Positions 49,801 to 61,735 of a DNA stretch of 64,000 nt are shown piece by piece. Numbering within the stretch: the first letter of the stretch is position 1; every line of letters begins with the position of its first letter. The notes beneath the pieces are model-generated. The model searched no databases. It saw only the letters and a program-made list of their open reading frames with translations, and had not been told where the DNA came from. Both the position numbers and the translations under genes were made by a program. The stretch is from Takifugu bimaculatus (lineage: Eukaryota; Chordata; Actinopteri; Tetraodontiformes; Tetraodontidae). The stretch covers positions 11,468,969 to 11,532,968 of the forward strand of contig CP034976.1 of NCBI GenBank assembly GCA_004026145.2, given 5' to 3'.

Positions 49801-52800
49801 TGTCTGAAAAGAAGTTTCTCTCACCCGTCATTACAAATCAAATCTGATTACATGCAGGAGTAAAAACTTACCTGCATTTTGGAAATCCACTGTGGGTTCT
49901 TGGTGACGGCCTGCACCATGTCCTGAACGTCACTGTCTGCTGATTGGTGGATCATCTTGCAGGTCAGACCCTGAAGGATTGAATGCAGCCTCCTGTTTGG
50001 CCCGAGAGTCGTAAAGTTAGAAAAGTTGTCAGCTTTAGTTATTTCTCTGTAATCTGGTCCTACTTGTCCTATAAATCTCACCTATAATCCAGCTGCTTTA
50101 GAGCGCTCAGCCTTCTAGCCAGATAACACGCCTGGAAAGATAGGAGACATGAATCCAACATGTTGTATGTGAAAATAAGCTGGAGAAACTGTGACTGTGA
50201 CAGATTTGGGGAGAATTGTAAGAATATCGGTAGATGTGGAACGTCACCTGTGACGGACGCCATGTTTTGTTCTCCACCTGCTGTAGAGAAGTGATGTTTG
50301 CTCTGGCCAGCATGCTGACAGGAACACTCCGGAGCAAAGTGCCTTCCACCTTCTTCACCAGCTCTGTGGGACCCACATCCTTGCTGAGCTGTAAGGGAAC
50401 CGCTTATCAAAAATGTGACCCTTTCCAGGTGTTTCAGAAACAAAAAAAATGCGTCGGGTTTGAGCGATGTGATGAGATGGTGCTCCTCTACTATGACTGA
50501 CCCCCTGCAGCAGGGCCTTCAGCTGAGCCTTCCTCATCTGTTTGGAGATGGCCTTCAGAGCCTGGGTGTCGTTCAGGATCTCCTTGGCTTTGATTTGTTT
50601 GAGCACACAGGACGGCAAACCTCTGACAATCGACTGGAGCTCCATCAGCTCCTCACGGGAAACGTTCTTACACTGAGAGACGCAACAAGTAGTGAGAGAA
50701 AATGGTGGGAGCGGGATGCCAGAAGCGTTTGCACACTTACCTTCATCCGTCCCAGCTTTTTGTTGACCAGGGCGTGCACCTGGCCCTGCGTCCACTGCAC
50801 AGTGGAATCATTCTGGAGCTCTTTGAAAGTGGCCCAGGGGATCATGGAGACTTGTCTGACAGAGAGCGCGGTCACGCTGCTGCCCAGCCCGCGCAATGGC
50901 TGAGTCCCGTTGTAATCTGAAATCATAGACCTGACGATCTTCTTCTTCACCTTGGGTAGAGGAACACTGTGGTTGGAGGACACCTGCGGCAGGACTAAAT
51001 ACAGGATTGTACCGGTTGTACCTTTTTGACTGTGGGGTTGTCGCACTGGTCCAGCTGAGACAGGAACACTTGCCTGAGGTCAGGGGGCAAATCTGGAGTG
51101 TCAGTGGAGTAACAGGCCAGCACTCCGAGCCTGAGGGGATTCGTAGGTACAACTGTAGTCCAGACAACGGTGTGGCACATCACATTCATTCATTGGGGCT
51201 ACGCACTTGTCCATGTTCTTGGAGAACCCATTTCCACTGAAGCACTCTTGATATTGCTGAAGGAGCTTCCTCGCCAGGCTGGGCTTCAGCTGGGTGTCCA
51301 TGCCGAGGGCAGACTTGAACTGACCCGTGCGGAAAAACTGGCAAATCTGGAACAGGATGTGAATGGTTGAGAGATGTTACCATTTATTACCGATGCGTCC
51401 CATCGGTCCTACCAGTCTCACTGGGGGAGCCAACGACATCATTGGTTGCTACATAGGAGAGGTATGGTCCCATCATGGGCAGCGCCTCACCAAGCCAGTT
51501 TGCTGATGCTCCACAGGCCTGTCCCCTCCCTGTAGGAGGAAAAACCAGGTTTTATCAGGACTGATGTTTGTATTTAAAAGCTGCTGCTTATTACTTCTTT
51601 CATTTGATTTAGATCAAGCATTATCTTCTTCAGATGTACAGTTTTATGCAGGTCTTTGGGAACTTTTCTAGTTTGCTACCTATTGTTGATCCAGATGGTG
51701 CCAGCGTACAGTTGAAGGAATTCTGTAAGATCTGCTGTTTCACCCACATGGCCACCTTCTTCCTCTGCTTCTCAGGCCAAATGGCGTACGTGTCCTGCAG
51801 CATCCTCATCCTGCAGAGAGCATCTTTGTTTCACGTGGACCACCGTTCCCACAGGGAGGTCCAGGGTCAGAACTATAAAACAACAACCCAATAACAACTC
51901 ACGCACATCTGTTCCAGTTTTTGCTGAGTGACTGTGTCTGGAAGGTGGATTTCACTGGAGGGGAGGTGCTGCAGCACCGGCGCGGCTGACCAGAGCAGGG
52001 CGTCGTAGTCATCCGAGTCTTCCAAGCTATATTCGCTCTCTTTGGTCACAAGTGTCCAGGCGAGCGGTGCTATAAAGGCACGTATGTAACACATGGAGGG
52101 CGCCTGAGGGGAAGATTATGGGTCAGGAAACAGTGCACGGAAACAGCAGGAAGGAGACGATTGCTGTTCTCGGTGGGTTTGGAGGTTACTGACTGAGGAG
52201 TTCCTCATCTGCCTGATCATGGGTAGGAGATGGCTGCTGTTCAACATCATGTCCCTCTAAAGGTAGATCAAGAAAACGGTGACTTAAAAGCAGCCATGGA
52301 CCCGGACGAGCTGTCACATGATGTGCGAGTGATGGACCGAGTCCACACCGTTTGATCTGCCATCCACTCCTGACTCGGTGAGGCTTTGCCAGAGACTGAC
52401 TCCAGGCACGCGAGCAGAGCCGACGGGAGGCCGTCGGACTGGCCCGGCTTCCTGTCTCCCACCGGCCAACTGCTGAGACAGCCAGGAACTGTATCACTGC
52501 ACTATTGCTTTAGAAATACAGATGACTGCGTGTTGGCCTCTATGGTTCTTTGTTTCTTTCTTTACCTCTTACTGAAGAGTGATCTCAGCACGCTCACCTC
52601 CGGCACCGCGTATCCTGTAACAGAGCACTCCTCCCTCTTTACTCGGGTTTCACCATCAGTGAACGTCAACACACACTCCCATATCCAGAGATTCAGTCAT
52701 TCTGCTTATTATTGTCTGTGCATGCAGACAGCTCTCTCTCTCTTTATCTCTCTCTCTCACCCACGCACACACACTTGAACAAGTGCAAGAGATTTTCCTC

Positions 52801-53317
52801 ACCCTCCTCCTGGCACTCTTTCATCTGATGAGAATAAAAATAAAAATTCCAGTGTTACGCCATTGAAACATTTGAGCTTCGAGACAGTTTTTACCACGAT
52901 GGCGTGAAAATGAAACATTTTGTATTAAACATGGCTGCATAGACAAATGTTGAGAGGCTATTTTTCCCCCATCTTTATTTAGAGATCCAAGATGATCCCC
53001 CCATTGTCCCAAATCTACTCACGATTTAAGACAATGATTAAGTGAACAAGCATCCATCCAAAATAACGTACCAATTTTTTCATCTTGTATTTGACACTTG
53101 TGTCTTTTCCAGGAGTCATCAAAGGGTTCTGGGCTGTGAGAACTAATGACCATAAATGCACATTCATGTCCACATTAATCATTTGTTCATCCATCATGTT
53201 TGTAAGGTGATGGGGGGTGCTTTGATGCTTACCTGAGGCCAAGAGAGCCCCAACCAGCAGGATGACCAAGGCTTTTGCAGCCATCGGGCAGCAGCGCGCT
53301 AATCTGACAGGAAACAC
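46809..53317 (-). CDS. mslnb: Mesothelin/stereocilin-like GPI-anchored protein
   Basis: Large many-exon gene on the minus strand. The first coding exon (about 53234-53317) gives a signal peptide (MAAKALVILLVGALLASG; an upstream ATG at 53317 is also possible). The last exon (46809-46891) gives a hydrophobic C-terminus ending LLFLLMGFLLL, as in a GPI-anchor signal. Between them more than 20 exons encode a helical-repeat protein of the mesothelin/stereocilin/otoancorin type, e.g. VVMQMGCITRGLSNSDLETL (about 47921-48074), WTAEQLDLMSTETFVMSLET (about 48340-48560), SLSPAQLEAFGPDNAELVTS (about 46985-47134) and VSSLGPLLCDLQPSQL (about 49010-49269). Such proteins act in cell adhesion at apical surfaces. 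The symbol is a best guess from the known teleost paralogue; exon boundaries were not all resolved. Confidence 0.68.
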
Positions 53318-54111
53318 GGGTGGTTACATCACTTCTGCAGGTGGGTTTGTTGCTATGAAGCCTCTCTGCCTGAGTCACCAGGCAGGTTTGTGACAGGAGT
53401 TCCTCCTTTGAGGATTCCTGATCAGACTTTCTTAGTTACGGCCTCATCCTACGGGAGGTGTGGGGGTACTATAGAGGATAACACGCTGTGAAAAACAGCC
53501 TCGGCGTTCTGTACAATTAAAAAAAAGCCTCTTATTGTAAAATACATTGTAGGTCTTTGTAAAACACCTTTCACAATCCTCACTCACAATGGGTTCCCTC
53601 ATATTTCCATGTTGGTGTTTTGCCTTCATTCCATTTGTTTATTTTCCATTAATTTGACTCAACTCATTTAAATATGCCTAAAGGTTGAAATAAATGACCT
53701 AGAGAAAACATCAGGGCATTTTAATTTCTTCCCTCATATAAGATCATTCGGGTTATTTTTACATTTCTAATGTAAAAAAAAATTATTAATTTGTTAAAAA
53801 AATAAACTTTAAGATCCAAAATGAATTCTTTATATGTTTCAACATTTTTTCATAACTTAAATGCCAGGACACAATGTAATAACTTAAAATAAACAATTTA
53901 AAAACCACATCTGAAAGATTGAAAGCCGTTCTTAACAAAACCTTCAACAAAAAGATTCTAATTGAATCATTTCTCACCGTTAAAGACTGTAGATGTGATG
54001 CAGGAGACAAAGAACGCCTCAATGATGTGATCTGGATGAACGGGTACCTGTTCTGATCTGCGTCAGAGCAGGTGCAGCGTATTAAGACACCTGTGTGTGT
54101 GTGTGTGTGTA

Positions 54112-54183
<72 letters not shown>

Positions 54184-54562
54184 AGGGAGAGGGAGAGGGA
54201 GAGGCAGGGATGTGCGTGTCATAGACATATTACATTAATATGCTGGGATACGTAACCCTTAAACTGCTTTTGGTGGGTTTTTAATGTCAAACATTTTCAT
54301 CCAGAAATCAAATTTAGGAGATTTGAGCAGACAGCATTAGAAAGACCAGTTGTGTTTGGACGACGAGGTGCCCCATTGTCCCGTTTGGGTTGCGTAAGAG
54401 CAAATCCACCCCACAAAGAAATGATAACCACAGAGAGAAACAGACCGACTGTTCAGTCCGTCCACTGTTGTTGTGCACCTGCTCTGTTTTTGTCTGTCTT
54501 TCTTCTCTGGGGAGGCTCCTGCTGACAATACTAAACACACTGAAAGTTTCTGCACAAAAAAA
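53318..54562. other. Intergenic DNA between mesothelin-like gene and riiad1
   Basis: AT-rich, with no coding region recognised. It contains the compound repeat at 54091-54203. The riiad1 transcript probably ends near 54568. Confidence 0.6.
54091..54203. repeat. Compound microsatellite (TG)n(AG)n(GGGAGA)n
   Basis: TG repeats with one interruption, then about 40 bp of GA repeats, then five GGGAGA-type units. This is a long purine-rich tract that may form triplex DNA. Confidence 0.97.
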
Positions 54563-54862
54563 AAGTTTTTATTCATTAGTTGCGCAATCTGTGTAAAAAA
54601 AAATCCCCAAAACGTCACAGTTTGGTGTAATGATGCTCATAAAAGAGGGATAAATATGATTTCTCCAGCGATGAATCCAGGACGTGATGTACTGTGTATG
54701 CCCACAAAGGACCACTAGCTCATTATCTTTCAACATTCATTAACCAAGTCCGTCTTTCTTCTCACAACTACCTGACAGTAACATTTCATTTCGGCCTGGG
54801 TGGGCTGAAACAAACATCATTAACGCTGTTGTCTTTACTCGTGTACTCTGACAAAAAGCACA

Positions 54863-55621
54863 TCACTTCTCTTCACTGTTGCCATCCAGTTGGGAGTCGG
54901 CGACCACACCAGGGATTGTTCTGGCAAAGTGATCTGAAAGGAAAACAAGCCAACAGCACTGTTGTCATATTAGCAACGTTGTAACAATCCCAACACGTCC
55001 CCTCATTAGACTTGTAAATGATACATTACACAGTAATGTTGCCATTCAAAACACGCGTGTGTTGTGTGCACGTGCATGCGTGTGTGTGTGCGTGCGTGCG
55101 TGCGGGCATGCGTGTGCATGCGTGTGTGTGTGTGTGTGCGTGTGTGCGCACGTGCGTGCGTGCGTGTGTGTGTGCGTGCGTGCGCGCATGCGTGTGCATG
55201 CGTGTGTGTGTGTGTGTGTGCGCGCGTGCGTGCGCGCATGCGTGTGCGTGCGTGCGCGTGTGAGTGTGTGTGTGTGTGTTCAACTCACCTGCAGCAAACT
55301 TGCGGATGTCAGTTGGTCTTTTCAGAAATGCATCTCTGTGTGAGAGAAGAGAAACTGTGTAGTGATGCTCATTAATAGGAGATGGATGGATGAGTGGACG
55401 GATGGATGGACGGGTGGATGGATGGATGGATGGATGGACGGGTGGATGGTTGGATGGATGGGTGGATGGATGGACGGGTGGTTGGATGGATGGGTGGATG
55501 GATGGACGGGTGGATGGACAGATGGATGGATGAGTGGATGGATGGATGAGTGGATGGATGGATGGATGAGTCGATGGATGGATGGATGGATGAGTGGGTG
55601 AGTGGATGGATGGATGGACGG

Positions 55622-55657
<36 letters not shown>

Positions 55658-56051
55658 ATGGATGGTGGATGGATGGATGGTGGATGGATGGATGATATCC
55701 CTTTCGACGGGGATGTCAAAAGGGGGGAACTCCATTCTCGTCGTCATTCTTTTTTCTATATTGACTAAAGTCAACTCTTCCCTTTGCAGCAGCTATAACC
55801 AGGATGACGTCACTGACCTCAGAAAGCCGCTTATCATTGTTTCTACTTCTGGGTGCGACCGGAGATACTTCTCGTTGTCGATCCTCGTTTTAATCTGAGA
55901 ATCAAAATAGATTGATCGTAATTCCATCCCATGAACGAACCCTGCAGCGTGTAGCTTTGATAGCTTTGATGTTAACAACCTTAAACTGTCGCAGCTTGTC
56001 TTGTTGCTCCGACGTTAAGGCGCCCGTGTCCACTTTCGGCTTTCCGGTCAT
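54863..56051 (-). CDS. riiad1: RIIa domain-containing protein 1
   Basis: Small protein with a dimerisation/docking fold like that of the type II regulatory subunit of protein kinase A; such proteins bind anchoring proteins and are common in cilia and sperm tails. Minus-strand exons: 55980-56051, 55818-55894, 55289-55335 and 54863-54933, all joining in frame to give about 88 residues (the mammalian protein is about 92). It starts MTGKPKVDTGALTSEQQ. The docking region spans IKTRIDNEKYLRSHPEVETM and ISGFLRRDAFLKRPTDIRKF, and the end is DSQLDGNSEEK. The first donor site is unusual (AAG followed by GTTGTT). The introns around the 47-base third exon hold large simple repeats (see findings). A polyadenylation signal lies at about 54568-54573. 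Synteny with 1q21.3 supports the identification. Confidence 0.92.
55051..55279. repeat. (TG)n/(CG)-rich microsatellite in riiad1 intron 3
   Basis: About 230 bp of alternating purine-pyrimidine sequence, mostly TG with many GCGTGCG units. It has Z-DNA-forming potential and ends about 10 bp from the third exon of riiad1. Confidence 0.97.
55379..55694. repeat. (GGAT)n minisatellite in riiad1 intron 2
   Basis: About 315 bp of GGAT/GGAC/GGTT tetranucleotide variants with higher-order repeats such as GGACGGGTGGATGGATGGAT. It is intronic. Long open frames across it are a by-product of the repeat and are not genes. Confidence 0.97.
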
Positions 56052-56630
56052 TTCAATTTATTTTAAATCGACGCAAGAGCTGACAGGGTAAAAACAGTCA
56101 AAAAACCAAACAACGTAAATTTCTTTGTTATGAAATCACCTTTTATTCTGCACCAGTGTTTAAACTTTGTACTCCCAAGACACATTTGAGGCTCACGATA
56201 AATAACCCTTCCTTATTGCACAGTGGCAATTGTCCTTCAGTGGAAACGTCTGCACGACTTCGCCTTTAGCAGCAGCATTTAGAACCAAATCTTCTAAGCA
56301 CAACTTAGTTTGCAACAACCACAGTATTGGTACTGACCTTGTGCCTCTCCGGGAAGGCAAAATCTGGCTGAGAAACTCGAAATTAACAACAAACATGCGC
56401 ACAAGCGATCTGTGTGATGGTCGTTCCTGGCTGGTTGAAGCCAATCAATAAATAAAATTGATTATAAAAAATGTAACCAATGAGTATGATGCCTTGAATC
56501 AAAGTTGATTTGAGCCTTGATCATTAAAAGATCAAAATGATCCTTGGAGCATTGATCCCGGTCGAACTCGCATGGAACAGAACAGGCGGGCACGCAAACT
56601 GTTTACGGAGAGCGTCACCTGTTAAGGACG

Positions 56631-56658
56631 GTCGCGTAGCAACAAATGCCATAGAAAC
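56631..56658 (+). promoter_or_regulatory. Candidate X-box (RFX) motifs upstream of riiad1
   Basis: GTCGCGTAGCAAC (56631-56643) and ATGCCATAGAAAC (56646-56658) both resemble the RFX X-box consensus GTNRCC-(0-3)-RGYAAC. They lie about 590 bp upstream of the riiad1 start codon. This is motif inspection only. Confidence 0.4.
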
Positions 56659-56683
56659 GGCCTCATGTAGTTAAGAGAGGCGG

Positions 56684-56697
56684 CCGCCAGATGGCAG
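56684..56697 (+). promoter_or_regulatory. Candidate CTCF site
   Basis: CCGCCAGATGGCAG is a close match to the vertebrate CTCF core CCASYAGRKGGCR. It lies between the riiad1 promoter and the 3' end of il6r. Confidence 0.5.
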
Positions 56698-57006
56698 CAT
56701 CGGGTAGAATATCCGACCACTGACTCTGCTCTGACGTAAGTCATCTTGTTACGTCATTCGTCAGCGATTTAAATCTGGAAGTTCAAAAGCTGTAGAAGCA
56801 CAAAACAGCTTTACAAAATAAAAATAAAAATCCTTTATTTTCTTTAAAGCAGCATGAAACAAAAGAAGAAGAACAATATGAAACTCAACAAATCGAGAAT
56901 AGATTAATGACAGATTTAGGTAGATCTTTACAACAGAGGTCCATTTTCTTTCTTTTGCCTGTCTCCATAGTGAAACAACCTGAAATGTTCCAGACCCAGG
57001 CAGGAT

Positions 57007-60000
57007 TTATTCCCTGTCCTCCTGCCGCATCAAGAAATAACTTGTGTTGTTGAAGTTCATGTGCTCTGCCCTCTCATTTTGACACAGTTCTTGAGTTTCG
57101 TGTTCATCTTCTGGTCGTTCTCTGTATGATGGAGGAGCAAAGGTGACCAGCGCCTGCCCCTCTGGAGCAGCAGGGACTGAGGGGAGAGGTTGAGACAAGG
57201 CACCGCGAGCGGCAACAAAACTCAAACGCTGGACTTTGGACAGAAATCTATTCCTTTGACTGACACCAAAGAAACAAAGAGGAGAACTTGCCTTTATTTT
57301 ACGACACACAACAGACACGCAAAAACCCCCCGAATGTCTGCACCTCACCTGAATATGTAGACGGCCAAAACGGCCGACAGCAGCAGCACAAAGAAAGCCG
57401 AGATCCAGAGAACATGAGTCGACACCTCCAGGAACGTCGTAGGGACCGTTGTAAACGTCGGAGTAACTGCAGTAAAGAAAAAGAAGAGAAGCTCTGACAG
57501 TTGGATGCCCCCAGAGCAAGCAGATGTGTGTGTTACAGTGAGGAAGGGGGGGCGGTGGAAACTGTGTTTCTTGTGGTTTGTCGTGCTGTTGATCCTCAGT
57601 CATTATGATGACATGGTTTCCTGTGGGGTGGAGGGGGTTTCCGCACACTGAAGGGACGCTCTACTAACTCTGCCACCCACACACACCCACACACACACAC
57701 TCTTCATGCTCTCACCATCAACGGTGCTGATGTCGAGCCCAGAACTTTCTATGTCTGCGATGGAAATCTGCGATAAAGAGACAATAGCATCGACTGAAGC
57801 ACGCTACATCATTTTGCACGTATCTGATGACATCTTCAGGCTCTCACCGTTGTGGCCGTCCACTTGTCAGCTTTGGAGGACATGTCGAGAAAAGGACAAA
57901 GATTTAAAGGCAGGGGAACTCTTCTCCATGTATGTGCCATGTTTTTATCCCCAAATTAAGCTGGTCCCAAGAGGTGGAGCTGTCAGAGTGACTGATGACC
58001 CCGAGTTCTTTATCACACAACACATTCCTGAACATGCAGAGCAGAGAAACTCCACTGCAGGAGCAAACCCCAGTAGGAGTGTCTTTGTTCACCTGTCCAG
58101 CTGCAGCTACGCACGGCTGAGCTCCAGTCACTCCACAGGCCGTCGTATTCTTCCTTGGTTCTCACTTGGATCAGGTACTCCTCACCGGGAATGGCATCTT
58201 TGATGAGGAAGGAGCGCTCCCCGTCGATGTTGTGTATCTGCAGTCACGCACGGTCACGGTGACACACATCACACAGTGATGCCTCTGTTTTTAATCTTCT
58301 ACCTCTTAATTTTTAAAGGCACGAAAGCTGAAACGCACCTGATCAAAATGGAAGGAGGACACGGCAGGTCTGTATTTGATCTGATAGATCATATCATAAA
58401 AATTGTCATGAGACTTCCAGGACGAGGGGAGATTCCAGGTCACCTTCATCCACGTCTCCTCCCCCTCGATCTTCCGGACTGACACGTTTTTTGGCGGGTC
58501 AGGTTTTACTGGGGGAACAAGAGGGACCCTCAAAAGTCGGGACTGAATCTGGAAAGTATCTGACATCAAACTCCAAACTTTAGGTAGTCAGTGAACGTCA
58601 CCTCAGACGTTTATGACCTGGATATGTACGCGTGTCCTGTGCATGTGTGCTGCATGCTTGTGCCGTATATAACGTGTCAAATACAAAAGCACCGAATCGC
58701 TTTCATTCTATCGTTCCTGCACTCTGCCGGGACCCTCGCATCAACTCACAAATCCCCATGGGTGTGAAATCCAGCAGGTTGCTGGTGGTGTTTCCCGCGA
58801 TGCTGGTGACGCACAGGTAAGCAAAGTGAACGGACCTCATCTCGTCCTCGTTGTGGTCCAGGACGCAGAAACAGCGGGAGCTGCGGGAGGAATAGGAGCA
58901 CTGAAAGCGCAGAAACATCTCGGGGCTGGGGCTGAGAGAAAGAGAAAGAGACGTGATTTTGGAGCAGGATCCTCCAGTTTCAGCCGTAGCTTATTAACCA
59001 AACATGAGGAACACGGGCCACAAAGATACATCACTGACGGATCACATTGTTATATGTTGTAAACCAGATGCACTTGTCTGCCCCACGGGTGGAGGGAAGC
59101 TCACATCTGTGTGCTTTTTACCTTTTACTGAGCAGGAGGTAACAATGAGGCCTTATGGTGACGTTTCCCTGAGGCTTGGATTCACAGCGAATCTTGCTGC
59201 TGGGAGACTTTTTGTAGCAGAAGAGGCTGGGTTTCTCTGGAGGATCTAACAGGAGACATGGAGACATGACACGGTCCTCCAAACTGTCAAAGTTCAAACA
59301 AATATCTGATGCACAGAGAGGAGCCAGGACACATGACATGCAGAGGAGGAAGTGGTCTCAGCGTGCTGGAAATAATGATAGTGAACGTTCACATTCTGAT
59401 GTCTCAGCATGTACTTTTTGCTCTTCCTTGTTCTTTGGTGTTCAAACTAGGCGTATAATTTTAAAAAAAAGAAGATAAATACGAATAATTATTCAAAGCC
59501 ATCTGTTGGCTTTAGGGGGTGGAGCCTAAGCCACACGCACGCGTGTACGCGCACAGTGTGTGTGACTCACCTGCCACGATGACTTTTAAAGAGAACATCT
59601 CCTTGTCTCTGTGATAACAGGTGAACGTTCCCGAGTCGGCCTCCGTCACAGAAGGCAGCGACAGTGTGGCCCCTCTGCTCCATTTAACATCTTTGTCTCT
59701 TTTCCGCACCATCCTCCCAGTCCACTTCCACTGCAGACTTGAGTTCTCCCCCCGCCTCCCCCTGCTCCCATCACTCCACTCCTCCTTTTCAGTCTCCTGG
59801 TCCGCCGACGGTCTGTGCAGGCTGGTCAGCGGGGCCGCGTGTGCGGTGGGAGAGGCTGCGTGCCCAGAACTTCTGTTTTCTGTGTTTCCACCATTCACGT
59901 CTGACCCGTCTCTTCCACCGGGCTTTGATCCGTTTCTGACCTTCAGTCCATCGACCGTCACGTGACCCTTGCAGGTCATAATCAGCTCCCGTCCTGGGGT

Positions 60001-60315
60001 CAGAACCAACACGCCAGGGGAGGGCTCTGCACAGGAAAACAAACAGGTGGAATCATGTATGTGTCTTTTTCCCAGACAAGAATAGAACTTGAAAAATGGA
60101 AGAAAAAAAAACACTTCCTGATTTATATTAATAATACTGATGAAATCTCTTTTTTTTTTTCAAATATCCTGTCAAACGTCTGGCAGTATCTGTTACAGAC
60201 CACTGAAAGCTTTATGGAGATGTAGCGGTTAGGAGATGCAAATTTGAATAAGTCCAGTTGTTCTTGAGATACTAAAAACCATGTTTATTGTGTGTCTGTA
60301 AGTGTGTGTGTCTGT

Positions 60316-60371
<56 letters not shown>

Positions 60372-61251
60372 TTCCCTCTGTCTTATTTTCGGTACACACA
60401 GTGTTCTGTGTGCTTTGTGCTCTGGTTACAGTTGAGCACACACGGGGGGACATCAAGTTGCATAATTACCAACTTTGAACTTCTCCTTTTCAGAGTGTTT
60501 ATCTGAGCTCTTTCTTTTCTTCCTTCTGCTCTCTCTGTCTCCTCTCGCTCCTTTTGCGACTCGGACATCCCCCGACCATCGATGCAGATGTTCAGATATG
60601 AATTGCAGCAGGTGTTTTTCACCACTTTTTCTCACTGCTGCTGAGAACATCCACGTCTTAACGGAGCGTTAAGTGGCATGTTTCCATGGCACCACTAAAC
60701 CCTCACATATAAGTAAAAACATTGTGAACTGGGTACAAACATGTACCATTCTTTTGTGAGGGAACTGGACTTAGAAACTGTTTAGACACTGACGTGAAAA
60801 TAGAAGCCACTAGAACACTGAAAATGTATTTCGAGATGTTCTTCATTATCAGTATTTGATTTATTTTCTTTTTTTTCGTTGTGACATTTCATGCATATTT
60901 TAAAATCACTTTTAAAGTATCCTCCTGAGGACTGATGTCAAGAGTTTACACACTTTTTCTGGTTTTAATTCATTTGCCAAATAAATATTTTTCATTATAG
61001 CGCTCACATAAAAGTAACAATGATAACAAAAAAGACTGCTATAATTAATTCTGAGAGAAAGAATAAACATTATAAATTTAAAAAAAGTAAAAATCTGATG
61101 TCAGAATGAAAACCATGAACTTTAAAAACAACGAGTTAAATACATTTACTTAATAACAGAGATTTCTACCTTTTCTGAGGCAGGTCCCTTCAAAAAAGCC
61201 AAGAGTTGGTGTGACAAACAGGAGACACGTCAGAGGGAGAAAAATCCACAT
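57007..61251 (-). CDS. il6r: Interleukin-6 receptor alpha
   Basis: Ligand-binding chain for IL-6; the complex signals through gp130. Minus-strand exons: 61170-61251 (signal peptide MWIFLPLTCLLFVTPTLG), 59571-60026 (Ig-like domain, ELIMTCKG and GTFTCYHRD), 59122-59245 (first fibronectin-III module, PPEKPSLFCYKKSPSSKIRC), 58750-58931 (RFQCSYSS, CVTSIAGNTTSN), 58339-58508 (second module, PDPPKNVSVRKIEGE), 58093-58237 (with the class I receptor box WSDWS), about 57717-57767 (stalk), 57349-57469 (membrane span WISAFFVLLLSAVLAVYIF) and 57007-57259 (cytoplasmic tail). The short tail has no evident JAK-binding box, as expected for an alpha chain. The Ig exon carries an unusually long Ser/Gly/Glu-rich insert. 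A polyadenylation signal lies at about 56834-56839. Adjacency to atp8b2 matches mammals. Confidence 0.9.
60295..60371. repeat. (TG)n microsatellite in il6r intron 1
   Basis: Nearly uninterrupted TG repeat, with a few CTGTAAG breaks at its left end. It is intronic. Confidence 0.97.
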
Positions 61252-61556
61252 TTTGGCCCCATAAATCACCCGTTCACAGCATCTTCGCCCCGGCTCGGGT
61301 CGACCTGAGCGTCGGCTGCGGGCTCTCGTGTTACCAGGTCCGCCAAACTTTCCACATGAACAGCTCGTCGTCAGGCAGAGGCTGCTAACGTGGACTTACC
61401 GGCTTCCTCTGGCTGCAACAGCCTGCTGCCTGTGAGACCCGTTATTGTGAAATCCCACCTCTTCTTCCCCTTGTTTAGCACATTAAGCGGAGGAAATCCT
61501 CATGAGTGACAAAATAAAGGCTGAATATAGAAACGCTAAGGGAGGTTTTAGTTTCA

Positions 61557-61735
61557 TTAGGCTGAATTTCATCCATGGGAGGCTCGTGGCTCAGAGGAAA
61601 GGATCTGGTCTTGTAGTCCAGGTCATGGGCTGGTCTGCCCCTGAGCAAGGCAGCGTCTGGCTTGTGTGTGTTCACTACTGGTGAGTAAAGGACGGCTGTA
61701 AATGCAGAGGTCATATTCACTATGACTAATTGGCG
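61557..61735 (+). mobile_element. SINE- or MITE-like repeat remnant
   Basis: GTGGCTCAGAGGAAAGGATC resembles a tRNA-type A box. The end, TGTGTGTTCACTACTGG and AAATGCAGAGGTCATATTCA, matches a motif I recognise from short interspersed repeats common in fish. No clear B box or poly-A tail is seen. It lies between il6r and atp8b2. Confidence 0.4.

Noticed and set aside
55018..55375. Several long open frames rich in Cys/Val/Arg or His/Thr across the TG/CG repeat
   Set aside because: They come from the alternating dinucleotide repeat, which is open in several frames at once; there are no protein features, and the riiad1 exon 3 lies at their edge.
55379..55694. Regular repeat spacing that might suggest a CRISPR array
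   Set aside because: The units are contiguous tetranucleotide variants with no unique spacers, and the genome is vertebrate.
55322..55774. Open frames reading MDGW or HPSIHPSI repeats
   Set aside because: These are translations of the GGAT minisatellite in a riiad1 intron.
56193..56451. Overlapping open frames on both strands upstream of riiad1
   Set aside because: Neither strand shows a known domain, and the stretch fits a promoter or 5' flank; a lineage-specific small gene cannot be excluded.
57706..58203. Plus-strand 165-codon open frame inside il6r
   Set aside because: It runs antisense across two confirmed il6r exons, including the WSDWS exon.
61557..61735. A tRNA gene
   Set aside because: The A-box-like start is present but there is no B box and no cloverleaf; a short interspersed repeat remnant is more likely.
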